64,000 bases of DNA from Myroides marinus (GTDB lineage: Bacteria; Bacteroidota; Bacteroidia; Flavobacteriales; Flavobacteriaceae). The translations under genes were made by a program, and so were the position numbers. Each line of letters begins with the position of its first letter. The stretch's first letter is position 1. Below are positions 33,773 through 42,536 of this stretch, piece after piece. The stretch spans positions 1 through 64,000 of the forward strand of contig NZ_FNYS01000015.1 of NCBI RefSeq assembly GCF_900109075.1. Direction: 5' to 3'. Below the pieces are notes generated by a model. It searched no databases. It worked only from the letters and a program-made list of their open reading frames with translations, and had not been told where the DNA came from.

Positions 33773-35161
33773 ATGACATTGATAAAATCTATATCTGGTA
33801 TACGTGGTACAATAGGAGGTAAAGTAGGCGATAACCTTACTCCAATAGATGCGGTAAAGTTCGCTTCTGCTTATGGAACATTCCTTAAAAATAACACTCA
33901 AAAAGAAAACTTAAAAGTAGTTATTGGTAGAGATGCACGTATTTCTGGACCGATGATTCATAATTTAGTAGTGAATACATTAATAGGATTAGGAATTGAT
34001 GTTATTAACTTAGGGCTATCAACTACTCCTACTGTAGAAGTAGCTGTGCCATTAGAGAAAGCAGATGGTGGTATTATCTTAACTGCTTCTCACAATCCAA
34101 AACAATGGAATGCTTTAAAACTTTTAAATAGCAAAGGAGAATTCTTAAGTGGAGCTGAAGGGCAAATCATTTTAGAATTAGCAGAGAAAGACGCATTTGA
34201 TTTTGCTGATGTAGATAGTTTAGGTACTATAGAGCATAAAGACAACTATATGGATATTCATATAGATGAGATATTAAACTTAAAGTTAGTAGATGTAGAA
34301 GCTATTAAAAAACGCAAGTTTAAAGTAGTAGTAGATGCAGTTAACTCTTCAGGAGGTATTATTATACCTGCTTTATTAAGAAAATTAGGAGTAGAAGTAG
34401 TAGAACTATACTGTGAGCCAAATGGACACTTCCCTCATAACCCAGAACCTCTTAAGGAGCACTTAGGAGATATCTGTGAGTTAGTGAAGAAAGAGAATGC
34501 TGACTTCGGTGTTGTAGTAGATCCAGATGTTGACCGTCTTGCTTTTATTTCAAATGATGGAGAGATGTTTGGTGAGGAGTATACATTAGTAGCAGTAGCT
34601 GATTATGTATTAAGTAAAACACCTGGTAATACAGTATCTAACTTATCATCTTCTCGTGCATTAAGAGATATCACGCAGAAGCACGGAGGTACATATAACG
34701 CTTCTGCAGTAGGAGAAGTAAATGTAGTAGAGATGATGAAAGCTACCAATGCAATTATCGGTGGAGAAGGTAATGGAGGTATTATCTATCCAGAGACTCA
34801 CTACGGACGTGATTCTATTGTTGGAGTTGCATTATTCTTGACTCATTTATCTAATTTAGATATGACTGTAGCAGAATTAAGAGCTTCTTATCCTCAATAC
34901 TATATGAGTAAAAATAAGATAGAGCTTACTCCTAAGTTAAATGTAGATATGATCTTAGAGCAAATAGCTGAGAATTACAGTAACCAAGAAATCTCAACAG
35001 TGGATGGAGTGAAGATTGACTTCCCAACGTCATGGGTACATCTAAGAAAATCTAATACAGAGCCTATTATTCGTATTTATACTGAAGCAGGAACTCAAGA
35101 AGAGGCTGATGGATTAGCACTTCGTATGATAGACGAACTAAAAGTTATCGCAGGATTGTAA
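33773..35161 (+). CDS. glmM: Phosphoglucosamine mutase / phosphohexomutase
   Basis: This enzyme interconverts glucosamine-6-phosphate and glucosamine-1-phosphate for UDP-GlcNAc, or another hexose phosphate. The 462-residue alpha-D-phosphohexomutase has the phosphoserine loop LTASHNPKQWNALK (about 101-114), the metal loop VVDPDVDRLAFI (about 241-252), GEGNGGIIYPETHYGRD and the phosphate-binding LRKSNTEPIIRIYTEA. GlmM versus phosphomannomutase is not settled by sequence alone; Bacteroidetes homologues are usually named GlmM. It is a single-gene unit. Confidence 0.85.
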   Translation: MTLIKSISGIRGTIGGKVGDNLTPIDAVKFASAYGTFLKNNTQKENLKVVIGRDARISGPMIHNLVVNTLIGLGIDVINLGLSTTPTVEVAVPLEKADGGIILTASHNPKQWNALKLLNSKGEFLSGAEGQIILELAEKDAFDFADVDSLGTIEHKDNYMDIHIDEILNLKLVDVEAIKKRKFKVVVDAVNSSGGIIIPALLRKLGVEVVELYCEPNGHFPHNPEPLKEHLGDICELVKKENADFGVVVDPDVDRLAFISNDGEMFGEEYTLVAVADYVLSKTPGNTVSNLSSSRALRDITQKHGGTYNASAVGEVNVVEMMKATNAIIGGEGNGGIIYPETHYGRDSIVGVALFLTHLSNLDMTVAELRASYPQYYMSKNKIELTPKLNVDMILEQIAENYSNQEISTVDGVKIDFPTSWVHLRKSNTEPIIRIYTEAGTQEEADGLALRMIDELKVIAGL

Positions 35162-35182
35162 TAACGAAAGAATATATAAATA

Positions 35183-35215
35183 ATAAAGGGAACCAATTGG
35201 TTCCCTTTATTTGTA
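35183..35215 (+). terminator. Terminator of glmM
   Basis: ATAAAGGGAACC and GGTTCCCTTTAT with an AATT loop are followed by a short T-rich run. Confidence 0.85.
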
Positions 35216-35363
35216 ATTATAAGTATTAATTGAACCTTATATAGAATAAGGCATCTTACATAGCGCATGACAAAAGTAATGAGGATATTTTCTATTTATT
35301 TACGGAAAACCTCATTTAGGTATCTGTTTCTATCTATTATTTGGTTTGTAATAGACTAATTTT

Positions 35364-36074
35364 TTAGAACACAGGTTCAGGTATATATCCCATTTCATAC
35401 TTTCTGAATATTCCTTCTTGAAACGGAGTCCATAGACAGGCTCTCATCTTTGCTTTTTTAAATCCTGTGTTAGCCCAGCTATTACAAGTGTGAAGGAAGC
35501 TATAACTTCCTGTTGCTTCATAGAATGAGTCATTCATTCCATATACTTTATCAGTAGGGATATTAATGATCTGACCATTTGCATCTCTTTTAAAAGAAGC
35601 ATTTACATAATCAATTAGAGCTTTATATTGCTCTTTAGTTATAGATATTTCTCTTATGCTTTCATCTATTTTTATATCGTGTATGAATGTAGTGTGTATA
35701 GCAGTGGTACCTAATCCAAAGGCAGCGTTAAGTGCAATATTTGGTTTTACGCTATCCCAATCTTCTACATCTAAGAAAAAACCTTTGTCTCCCCATCCTA
35801 TAGCTACATATTTATAATCTTCACGTTGGCTTTTCGTGTCTGTGAATTTTATTTCATCGCTCCAGTTGATAAGATCAGATTCTATTGGGAAGACATAATC
35901 AGTATGCATTCCATTAGTAGAGATATACATAGTCATATCTTTAGTGTTTTTCTGTTCTTTATTAACTGTGATACTTGATAATCCACGAGCGGCAATAAAA
36001 TAGAATGCTATACTAAAAAGAAATGTAAGTAAAGTAATTAAGATTATTCTTATTAATTTTTTTATATATCTCAT
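35364..36074 (-). CDS. DUF2459/TIGR02117 family protein
   Basis: This 236-residue protein has an N-terminal membrane helix (about residues 7-30); the rest is likely periplasmic. The family pattern is visible: TNGMHTDYVFPIES, AIGWGDKGFFLDVEDW and SFLHTCNSWANTGFKKA, with a conserved His and Cys that could form a hydrolase-like site. Members are named urease-associated in some genomes, but no urease genes are here and the activity is unknown. It is not obviously in an operon. Confidence 0.8.
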   Translation of the reverse strand: MRYIKKLIRIILITLLTFLFSIAFYFIAARGLSSITVNKEQKNTKDMTMYISTNGMHTDYVFPIESDLINWSDEIKFTDTKSQREDYKYVAIGWGDKGFFLDVEDWDSVKPNIALNAAFGLGTTAIHTTFIHDIKIDESIREISITKEQYKALIDYVNASFKRDANGQIINIPTDKVYGMNDSFYEATGSYSFLHTCNSWANTGFKKAKMRACLWTPFQEGIFRKYEMGYIPEPVF

Positions 36075-36131
36075 AAAATTTTGATGATTACAGTAGTGCT
36101 AATGTATAATTATTTTTAATAGGTTGTAAAA

Positions 36132-36161
36132 AAAATCCTTTCATTGTTTTGAAAGGATTTT
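36132..36161 (-). terminator. Terminator of the acyltransferase gene
   Basis: AAAATCCTTTCA and TTGAAAGGATTTT form the stem, with eight T on the minus strand. It is 12 bases past the stop. Confidence 0.85.
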
Positions 36162-36173
36162 AGATATAGAGAT

Positions 36174-37073
36174 TTATTTAATATTCGCTGGTTTGTTCCC
36201 TCTGTGTTTCCATCTTTTATGCGTCCAGAAGTAATAGGCAGGAGCTTTTCTAATCTGCTTTTCTACCTCTACTAAAAATCGTTGTGTGATTTCATAGTTA
36301 GGGATATCCTTTAGCTGTTCTCCTTCTTTTAGTAGAGGAACAAAGGTTGTTTTATAATGCCCTCTTTTTACATATTCAACATTTAAGTACATTGGTACCA
36401 TATCAAACTTTTTACATAGAGCTTCACCACCAGTATATACAGGTACTTCTATTCCCATAAAGTTTTGCCAGCAGTTAGCTTGACTTACCATTGGGGATTG
36501 GTCACTGATAAAAGCATATACTCCATGGTTCTTATTAATTTCATTCTGTCTAATAACACGAATTGTCTCTTTCATTTCTACAAGTACTGTATCAAATCTA
36601 GAACGTATTCTTTTTATCAATGCATCAAAGTAAGGGTTGTTTATCTTTTTGTAAACAGCATATCCTTGAAATTTTATGAATTTATCTAATATAATAATCC
36701 ACTCCCAGTTAGCGTAATGAGCACAAAATAGCATAACACTTTTTCCTTGCTTTTCTACTTCTAGTACAGTGTCAAGATTAGTGAAAGTAAAACGTTTTTT
36801 TAGTTCTGCTTCAGAGATAGTAAATGTCTTTACCATTTCTAAAAAGATATCACATAGATGTCTGAATGATTCTTTTTCTACTTTTTTTAGTTCTGATTCT
36901 GATAATTCAGGCATTGTTAAGCGGATGTTTTCCCTAACCGTTTTCTTTCTATATCCAACTACTCTGTATAATAAGAAATAAAATACGTCAGACATAAAAT
37001 AAAACAAAGGAAAAGGCATCTTAGATATCAGCCAAATTATAGGGTAAACAATTATATATATAATGAAATTCAT
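36174..37073 (-). CDS. LpxL/HtrB-like lysophospholipid (lipid A) acyltransferase
   Basis: This is 299 residues from the ATG at 37073. A longer frame reaches 37160, but the promoter (37089-37121) lies inside that extension, so the shorter start is right. An N-terminal membrane helix is followed by the LPLAT fold: SVMLFCAHYANWEWI supplies the HX4-type catalytic motif (H followed by ANWEW), then VYAFISDQSP, EVPVYTGGEALCKKFDMVP and YYFWTHKRWKHR. It adds a late acyl chain to lipid A or ornithine-type lipids. No other lipid A gene is adjacent. Confidence 0.88.
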   Translation of the reverse strand: MNFIIYIIVYPIIWLISKMPFPLFYFMSDVFYFLLYRVVGYRKKTVRENIRLTMPELSESELKKVEKESFRHLCDIFLEMVKTFTISEAELKKRFTFTNLDTVLEVEKQGKSVMLFCAHYANWEWIIILDKFIKFQGYAVYKKINNPYFDALIKRIRSRFDTVLVEMKETIRVIRQNEINKNHGVYAFISDQSPMVSQANCWQNFMGIEVPVYTGGEALCKKFDMVPMYLNVEYVKRGHYKTTFVPLLKEGEQLKDIPNYEITQRFLVEVEKQIRKAPAYYFWTHKRWKHRGNKPANIK

Positions 37074-37088
37074 TGGTTCTGTTTTGTG

Positions 37089-37121
37089 CAAAGATAGACT
37101 AATACGATAATCTAACACAAA
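37089..37121 (-). promoter_or_regulatory. Promoter of the acyltransferase gene
   Basis: On the minus strand TTTG (37118-37121) and TATCTTTG (37089-37096) are 21 bases apart, the same spacing as the pyrD promoter. The ATG at 37073 lies 15 bases past the -7 box. Confidence 0.75.
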
Positions 37122-37161
37122 TTTAATAGCTGTGTGCTGAACAATTCTTATTTTTAGCAAA

Positions 37162-37821
37162 ATGTTTTTTATGGATAATATTTCAATGGTAACCTTAGTA
37201 TTACTAGTGATAAATGGTTTAGTTACTTATCAAGGGTTAAATGATTTTAACTTTTTTAATAAGTATTGTTTTAGTATTAATCAAATCAATAAAGGAGAGA
37301 AATACCGTTTTCTTACAGCAGGTTTTTTACATGTAGATTGGATGCACTTTATTTTTAATATGATGACCTTGTATTTCTTTGCAGATACTATTGTTTCAGT
37401 TGTAGGCGTATTCTATTTTCTAGTTATATACCTAGTTAGTTTATTAGTAGGTAATGTATTGACTTATCAGTTTTATAAGCACGTACCTTTTTATAGAGCA
37501 GTAGGAGCCTCTGGTGCTATTATGGGGGTATTATATGCATCTATTATGCTTAACCCTGATATGGTATTAGGTCTATACTTCATTATTCCTATACCAGCTT
37601 ATTTATTTGCTGTAGGATATTTATTGTATTCGTTATATGGATTGCAAAAGAATAATGATAGCATAGGGCATTCTGCTCACATTGGAGGAGCATTAGCTGG
37701 TTTACTACTTATTATCTTGAAGTTCCCAATTTTAGTACAATTAGAGTATAGGTTAATAGCTATCTTATTAATTCCAGTTATTATACTAGTTGTGATGTAT
37801 AAGAAGAACAAAATAGGATAG
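37162..37821 (+). CDS. Rhomboid-family intramembrane serine protease
   Basis: This 219-residue inner-membrane protein has about six helices. The rhomboid features are HVDWMHFIFNMMTL (about residues 56-69), the catalytic serine in AVGASGAIMGVLYA (about 113-126) and the catalytic histidine in SAHIGGALAGLLL (about 171-183). It cleaves membrane-spanning substrates; the target is unknown. A second ATG at 37171 may be the true start, because a TATTTTTA box at 37149-37156 would start transcription near 37163. It is divergent from the acyltransferase gene. Confidence 0.9.
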   Translation: MFFMDNISMVTLVLLVINGLVTYQGLNDFNFFNKYCFSINQINKGEKYRFLTAGFLHVDWMHFIFNMMTLYFFADTIVSVVGVFYFLVIYLVSLLVGNVLTYQFYKHVPFYRAVGASGAIMGVLYASIMLNPDMVLGLYFIIPIPAYLFAVGYLLYSLYGLQKNNDSIGHSAHIGGALAGLLLIILKFPILVQLEYRLIAILLIPVIILVVMYKKNKIG

Positions 37822-37854
37822 ACGATATTTGACATTTATTTAAGAGACGGGAAC

Positions 37855-37884
37855 TTTGATAAGAAAGTTTTTTAGATACATTTG
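37855..37884 (+). promoter_or_regulatory. Promoter of the SIMPL-domain gene
   Basis: TTTG (37855-37858) and TACATTTG (37877-37884) are 18 bases apart. It overlaps the first possible codon at 37882, so translation must begin later, at the ATG at 37915. Confidence 0.68.
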
Positions 37885-37914
37885 TATATAAGAAAAGCAA
37901 AAAGAAAGTCAATC

Positions 37915-38610
37915 ATGAAAAAAATGTCAATTATGTTCGCGTCATTATTAATGACAACAACAGCAATCGTAGCTCAAAATAACAATGGTGTAGTTACTCC
38001 TCAAATCCAAGTAAACGGAGTTGGTAAGGTAAATGTAACACCAGATAAAGTAGTTATCAGAGTAGGGGTAGAGAACAGAGCAGAAGAGGCAGCTGATGCA
38101 AAAAAAGCAAATGATAAAGCTATTGCAGCTATTATTAAATATGTGAAGTCAATGAAGATAGAAGATAAAGATTTACAAACTCAACGTGTAAGCCTTTATA
38201 AATCTAGAGACTATGAAGAGAAGAAAGATTACTTCTCAGCATCTCAGACTTTATCTATTACATTAACTGATGTATCTAAGTATGAGAAATTAATGATAGG
38301 ACTTACAGAGTCTGGAGTTAATAGAATCGATGGAGTAGACTTCCAATCTTCTAAAACAGCGATGTATGAGGCAGAAGCTCGTACATTAGCAGTAAAAGAA
38401 GCTAAACAAAAAGCTACTGACTATGCTAGTGCATTAGGACAAAAAGTAGGTAAAGCTATCTTAGTATCAGATAGTAGTGCTTCTACACCTATCATCGTTA
38501 GACCGATGTATATGATGAAAGCTGCTGCAGGAGATATGAATGATCAAACATTAGCATTAGGAGAGTTAGAGGTAGTATCTAACGTATCTATAAGCTTTAC
38601 ATTAGAATAG
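37915..38610 (+). CDS. Periplasmic SIMPL-domain (DUF541) protein
   Basis: This is 231 residues from the ATG at 37915, chosen because it begins a clean signal peptide (MKKMSIMFASLLMTTTAIVAQ, cleavage after about residue 20) and lies after the promoter. The mature part is a single SIMPL domain opening IQVNGVGKVNVTPDKVVIRVGV and containing AYALKEAKQKA-like AVKEAKQKATDYASALGQKVGK. Related E. coli YggE lowers oxidative stress; the role here is unknown. It is a single-gene unit with a bidirectional terminator. Confidence 0.88.
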   Translation: MKKMSIMFASLLMTTTAIVAQNNNGVVTPQIQVNGVGKVNVTPDKVVIRVGVENRAEEAADAKKANDKAIAAIIKYVKSMKIEDKDLQTQRVSLYKSRDYEEKKDYFSASQTLSITLTDVSKYEKLMIGLTESGVNRIDGVDFQSSKTAMYEAEARTLAVKEAKQKATDYASALGQKVGKAILVSDSSASTPIIVRPMYMMKAAAGDMNDQTLALGELEVVSNVSISFTLE

Positions 38611-38632
38611 TAAGTTTTTATATTTGATAATT

Positions 38633-38667
38633 AGAAAGGGCTGTCAGAATATCTGACAGCCCTTTTC
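38633..38667. terminator. Bidirectional terminator
   Basis: AGAAAGGGCTGTCAGA pairs with its complement across ATATC, with T-rich outer sides. It serves the SIMPL gene and the convergent acyl-CoA synthetase gene. Confidence 0.87.
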
Positions 38668-40359
38668 TTATTTTACATAGTCGAATTCTAATGCGACTTC
38701 TTGTTTTTTAGCTATTCTTTCAGCCTGTAGTGCTCTAAGTTCTACACGCTTAATCTTACCACTAATAGTCTTTGGTAGTTCAGTGACGAACTCTATTTTT
38801 CTAGGCATTTTGTATGGAGCTAAATGCTCACGAGAATACTTAAATAACTCATTTGCTAATTCAACAGATGCTTTAGAATGGTCGTTTAGGATAATGAATG
38901 CTTTCACTTCAAATCCTTTTACAGCATGTGGACTCGCAACTACAGCAGATTCTACCACAGCATCATGTTCTAGTAATACACTCTCTACCTCAAATGGGCC
39001 AATGCGATAGTCAGATGCTTTAATAACATCATCATCTCTACCGATAAACCAAATATAACCATCTTCATCTTTATATGCTTTATCACCTGTGTAGTAAAGC
39101 CCATGTTTAAATACTTCAGCTTGTTTTACCTTGTCGTATAAGTATTCTTTAAATATACCGTTTAGTTGCCCAGTACCTGTTCTTACACAGATATTTCCTT
39201 CTTCATTCGTAGCTACTTCTTGCCCTTCATCATCAGCGATAACAATGTCGTATAAGAAAGTAGGTTTACCCATAGAACCATATTTTAGTTTTGCATTTGG
39301 ATAGTTAGCGATCATACATGTACTTTCGGTTTGACCAAACCCATCTCTAACCACTAAACCTGTCCCTTCTTTCCATTCTTCTATAATCTCAGGATTAAGA
39401 GGTTCACCAGCAGCTACACATTTCTTTAGACTAAAGTTGTACTTCTTTAAGTCTTCTTGAATAAAGAAACGTAGTACAGTAGGAGGAGCGCATAGAGAAG
39501 TTACCTCGTGTTTTTCTATCATCTCTAATGTCTTAGCAGCATTAAAGCGTTCTTTAGTAGCATAAGCAAAGATGGTAGCACCTACATTCCAAGGAGCAAA
39601 TAAACTACTCCATGCAAACTTAGCCCAACCTGGTTGAGAGATATTATAGTGAATATCATTGCGTGTCAACCCTATCCATGAGGTAGTTGTTAAGTGTCCT
39701 AAAGGTTGACTCAGTTGTGTATGGCATACGATTTTAGGCATTCCTGTAGTACCAGAGGTAAAGAACATAAACAGTGTATCATCAGGCTTTGTCATTTCTC
39801 CCTTAGTTTCCTTGCTTTGTTCATCTAATACTGTTAGTGGATACCAGCCCTCTCTTTGGCCATCTACTATAATCTTTACAGGTATTGTTATACCTGATTC
39901 TTTTTCTGCTTGGTCTATCTTCTCTACGTTATCGCTATCTGCTAAGATTACCTTTGGCATTATCTTTTCGAATCTGTATACTAAGTCTTTTACTCCTAGT
40001 ATACTAGCAGCAGGAGATAATCTATATCCAGCTTTAATAGTAGCTAAATGCGTAACCCAGTTAATGCGTTGTAGCATCATCTGCGTTAGTATTACATCAT
40101 CTTTCTTAATCCCTTTAGTACGCAGAAAGTTGATTAATTGATTATACCTATCGTGTAGTGTTTGGAATGTGTAGTGATGAGTCACCTCTCCATCTGTCCA
40201 TAATAATGCAGTTTTCTCAGGTGTCTCTTTTACGTGTATATCTTCATACACTTCTTGTACCCAGTTAAAGTACTCAGGCTTTTCGATTTTTAGATCATGT
40301 AAGGCATCGTAATCCTGATCGATGAGTAATTCACCGATTTGTTTATACAAATCTTTCAT
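38668..40359 (-). CDS. AMP-binding acyl-CoA synthetase (medium-chain type)
   Basis: This 563-residue ANL-superfamily ligase activates a carboxylic acid to an acyl-CoA through an acyl-adenylate. The P-loop FFTSGTTGMPKIVCHT is at about residues 202-217. Also seen are DGFGQTESTCMIANYP, YYTGDKAYKDEDGYIWFIGRDDDVIKASDYRIG split across the hinge, and the C-terminal lysine in PKTISGKIKRVELR. The overall pattern is nearest to MACS-type synthetases. The substrate is unknown. The gene stands alone with a 269-base AT-rich upstream region. Confidence 0.85.
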   Translation of the reverse strand: MKDLYKQIGELLIDQDYDALHDLKIEKPEYFNWVQEVYEDIHVKETPEKTALLWTDGEVTHHYTFQTLHDRYNQLINFLRTKGIKKDDVILTQMMLQRINWVTHLATIKAGYRLSPAASILGVKDLVYRFEKIMPKVILADSDNVEKIDQAEKESGITIPVKIIVDGQREGWYPLTVLDEQSKETKGEMTKPDDTLFMFFTSGTTGMPKIVCHTQLSQPLGHLTTTSWIGLTRNDIHYNISQPGWAKFAWSSLFAPWNVGATIFAYATKERFNAAKTLEMIEKHEVTSLCAPPTVLRFFIQEDLKKYNFSLKKCVAAGEPLNPEIIEEWKEGTGLVVRDGFGQTESTCMIANYPNAKLKYGSMGKPTFLYDIVIADDEGQEVATNEEGNICVRTGTGQLNGIFKEYLYDKVKQAEVFKHGLYYTGDKAYKDEDGYIWFIGRDDDVIKASDYRIGPFEVESVLLEHDAVVESAVVASPHAVKGFEVKAFIILNDHSKASVELANELFKYSREHLAPYKMPRKIEFVTELPKTISGKIKRVELRALQAERIAKKQEVALEFDYVK

Positions 40360-40628
40360 TCTTTATTAAATTAGTTTTTGGTAGTGGTAATTTACAGAAT
40401 TAAGATGTATATAAAAATAAAAAAGCGAATTGTGAATAGGTAAAACCCTTGTTTTGAGTCATTTTAATTAACTAAAATGCAATAAAAATTAAGGTATTCT
40501 ACTAATTAGATAATTTGTATTCTCTCAGTAGAGTTGTTTTTTAACTATTATTAGAAAGAAGTATTTATCACCTTCAAAATGATAAAAATACATTTTAACC
40601 AGTTAAACTGTGTTATAGTTAGGTTTTA

Positions 40629-41597
40629 TCAACTAGGGATGTATATTTTTTGAAGTAATTCTTCGTATTCCGAAGATGCTGTACTCGAAGAAGTTATACC
40701 ACCACCACTTTTATAGACATATTGATTTCCTTGTTGTTCTATATAGCGTATCATCACAGCACTATCGATGCTATTGCCATCATAGATTCCACAGATACCT
40801 GTATAGTACTTACGATTGTATTGTTCTGATTCGTTTATGATTCGCATAGTACTCTCTTTAGGCGAACCAGTAATAGAGCCAGCAGGTAATAATTTATGAA
40901 ATATAGTTCCTATTTCATTATGCCATTCAGGAGTTAGTTCACCAGCAATCTCAGAACTCATCTGTAAGATAGGTCCTTTAGAGGTTTCTAATTTATCTAA
41001 ATATCTAAATCGGTTTACTCTTACTTTCTTTGACACGATGTTTAAGTCATTGCGTATTAAATCAACTATCGTATAATGTTCTGCAGTTTCTTTTTTATCG
41101 TTTAGCAAGATCTCACTAGCATTGGGAATATCCGCTTTGATAGTTCCTTTCATTGGATAAGAGTAAATGGCATTGTCTTTAATCTGTACAAAGATCTCAG
41201 GGGAGAAACAAGTGAATTGCCCTTTAACCCATAATTTATACTTAGCCTTCGCTGTGTTATAGATCTCTTCTAAAGTATTATCAGTAGTAAGAGGAGTTTC
41301 TACTGTTAGATTTGTTAAGTAGGTATTACCTATTTGTAGTTCGTGTTTAACGATATCAAACTTCTTTTGATACTGTTCAAAACTAAGCGGATGAGCCTCT
41401 ATCTGAAGTACGCTAGGACTAGGTTGAGTGAGTTGATTACTCACTCCGTTAAAGTTATATTTGATCTCGTCTGTTTTGATCTTGTTTAGTGGCTCTACGA
41501 TACAGTCTTTTCCATCGTAACTAATAATGAAAAGGAAAGGAATTCTCTGTGTCCCTAGTGAGTTCATAAGAGAGATAGTCGTATCTTTGAGCACCAT
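40629..41597 (-). CDS. pabB: Aminodeoxychorismate synthase component I-like chorismate-binding enzyme
   Basis: With PabA it converts chorismate and glutamine to 4-amino-4-deoxychorismate for folate. The 322-residue protein is the chorismate-binding domain only; the N-terminal region of classical PabB (about 450 residues) is missing, as often in Bacteroidetes. SYPMKGTIKAD contains the catalytic lysine seen in PabB but not in TrpE. Also visible are LIRNDLNIV, KLLPAGSITGSPKESTM and GGGITSSSTASSEYEE. It is divergent from pabA with only 45 bases between the starts, so the two probably share control. Confidence 0.85.
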   Translation of the reverse strand: MVLKDTTISLMNSLGTQRIPFLFIISYDGKDCIVEPLNKIKTDEIKYNFNGVSNQLTQPSPSVLQIEAHPLSFEQYQKKFDIVKHELQIGNTYLTNLTVETPLTTDNTLEEIYNTAKAKYKLWVKGQFTCFSPEIFVQIKDNAIYSYPMKGTIKADIPNASEILLNDKKETAEHYTIVDLIRNDLNIVSKKVRVNRFRYLDKLETSKGPILQMSSEIAGELTPEWHNEIGTIFHKLLPAGSITGSPKESTMRIINESEQYNRKYYTGICGIYDGNSIDSAVMIRYIEQQGNQYVYKSGGGITSSSTASSEYEELLQKIYIPS

Positions 41598-41642
41598 ATT
41601 TAAGCGTATCTAATTTAAGAATTCAAAAGTACAAAATAGTTT

Positions 41643-42227
41643 ATGAGTGAAATCAAACAAATTGTTATAATCGATAATCACGACTCGTTTACTTACAATC
41701 TTGTTCAGTTATTTGACGAGAACGAACACTGTGATATAACAGTGATTTCACATGATGAGGTAGTATTAGACACTTTAGATACTTATGATATGTTAGTATT
41801 GTCTCCTGGACCTGATGTACCTACTAGTTATCCTATCTTATTTAGCATTTTAGATCGATATAAGGGGATTAAACCTATATTAGGAGTATGCCTAGGTCAC
41901 CAGACTATCGGTCAATATTTTGGAGCTACACTAGTAAATTTACCATCTGTTTATCACGGGCAATCTACTCAGTTAACTCTTCTAAAAGAAGATCAGTTGT
42001 TCTTAGATATTACAGTTTCTATTACAGTAGGACTTTATCACTCATGGGCACTGTCTATTGATAATATCCCAGAAGTATTAGAAGTTTTAGCAGTTAGTGA
42101 AGATGAAGTGATTATGTCTATCCGACATAAAGAATACGATATTAAGGGAGTACAGTTTCACCCAGAGTCCTTTATTACTTCTCATGGTAGAGAAATCATA
42201 AATAATTGGGTGATTAGTCATAAGTAG
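41643..42227 (+). CDS. pabA: Aminodeoxychorismate synthase glutamine amidotransferase component
   Basis: This 194-residue class I glutamine amidotransferase supplies ammonia to PabB. The catalytic triad is visible: the Cys in ILGVCLGHQTIG (about residue 82), and His and Glu in VQFHPESF (about 174-178). The oxyanion motif is LSPGPDVPTSYP. It could also serve anthranilate synthase (TrpG), but the divergent pabB favours a folate role. No terminator hairpin is evident after it; a 309-base gap follows. Confidence 0.86.
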   Translation: MSEIKQIVIIDNHDSFTYNLVQLFDENEHCDITVISHDEVVLDTLDTYDMLVLSPGPDVPTSYPILFSILDRYKGIKPILGVCLGHQTIGQYFGATLVNLPSVYHGQSTQLTLLKEDQLFLDITVSITVGLYHSWALSIDNIPEVLEVLAVSEDEVIMSIRHKEYDIKGVQFHPESFITSHGREIINNWVISHK

Positions 42228-42536
42228 TTGCATTATTTTTTGTGTTTTTGACTTTATAGAAGATTTTTATCAATCATTATAGGTGTTCTCTATCGAAAAA
42301 TAAGACGATAATGATGCTTGAATTATCTATCTAGTAAGAATAGAGGTCATAAAATTCTATATTGTCAAATTAGTATATTCTGAATTATACAATTGATATT
42401 TCCTCCTTTTATCCAATATTTTCCCTCTTTTTGTTAATAAGAAATATCTATCTAAATCCTGGATTAAATGAGGTTAGATAGCCTAATTTTGCAGTGTGAA
42501 AAAGGAATTATTAATTACTAAATGATTTAGAATACA
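42228..42536. other. Intergenic region upstream of the MFS gene
   Basis: No gene. It contains a pyrimidine-rich stretch (about 42400-42435) and a -7 box, TAATTTTG, at 42484-42491, 45 bases before the MFS start. Nothing else is recognised. Confidence 0.5.
42484..42491 (+). promoter_or_regulatory. Candidate -7 box of the MFS gene
   Basis: TAATTTTG fits TAnnTTTG; the -33 element is unclear. Confidence 0.45.

Noticed and set aside
37089-37160. N-terminal extension of the LpxL-like protein to 37160
   Set aside because: A well-matched promoter lies inside it, and the extension lacks family-like sequence.
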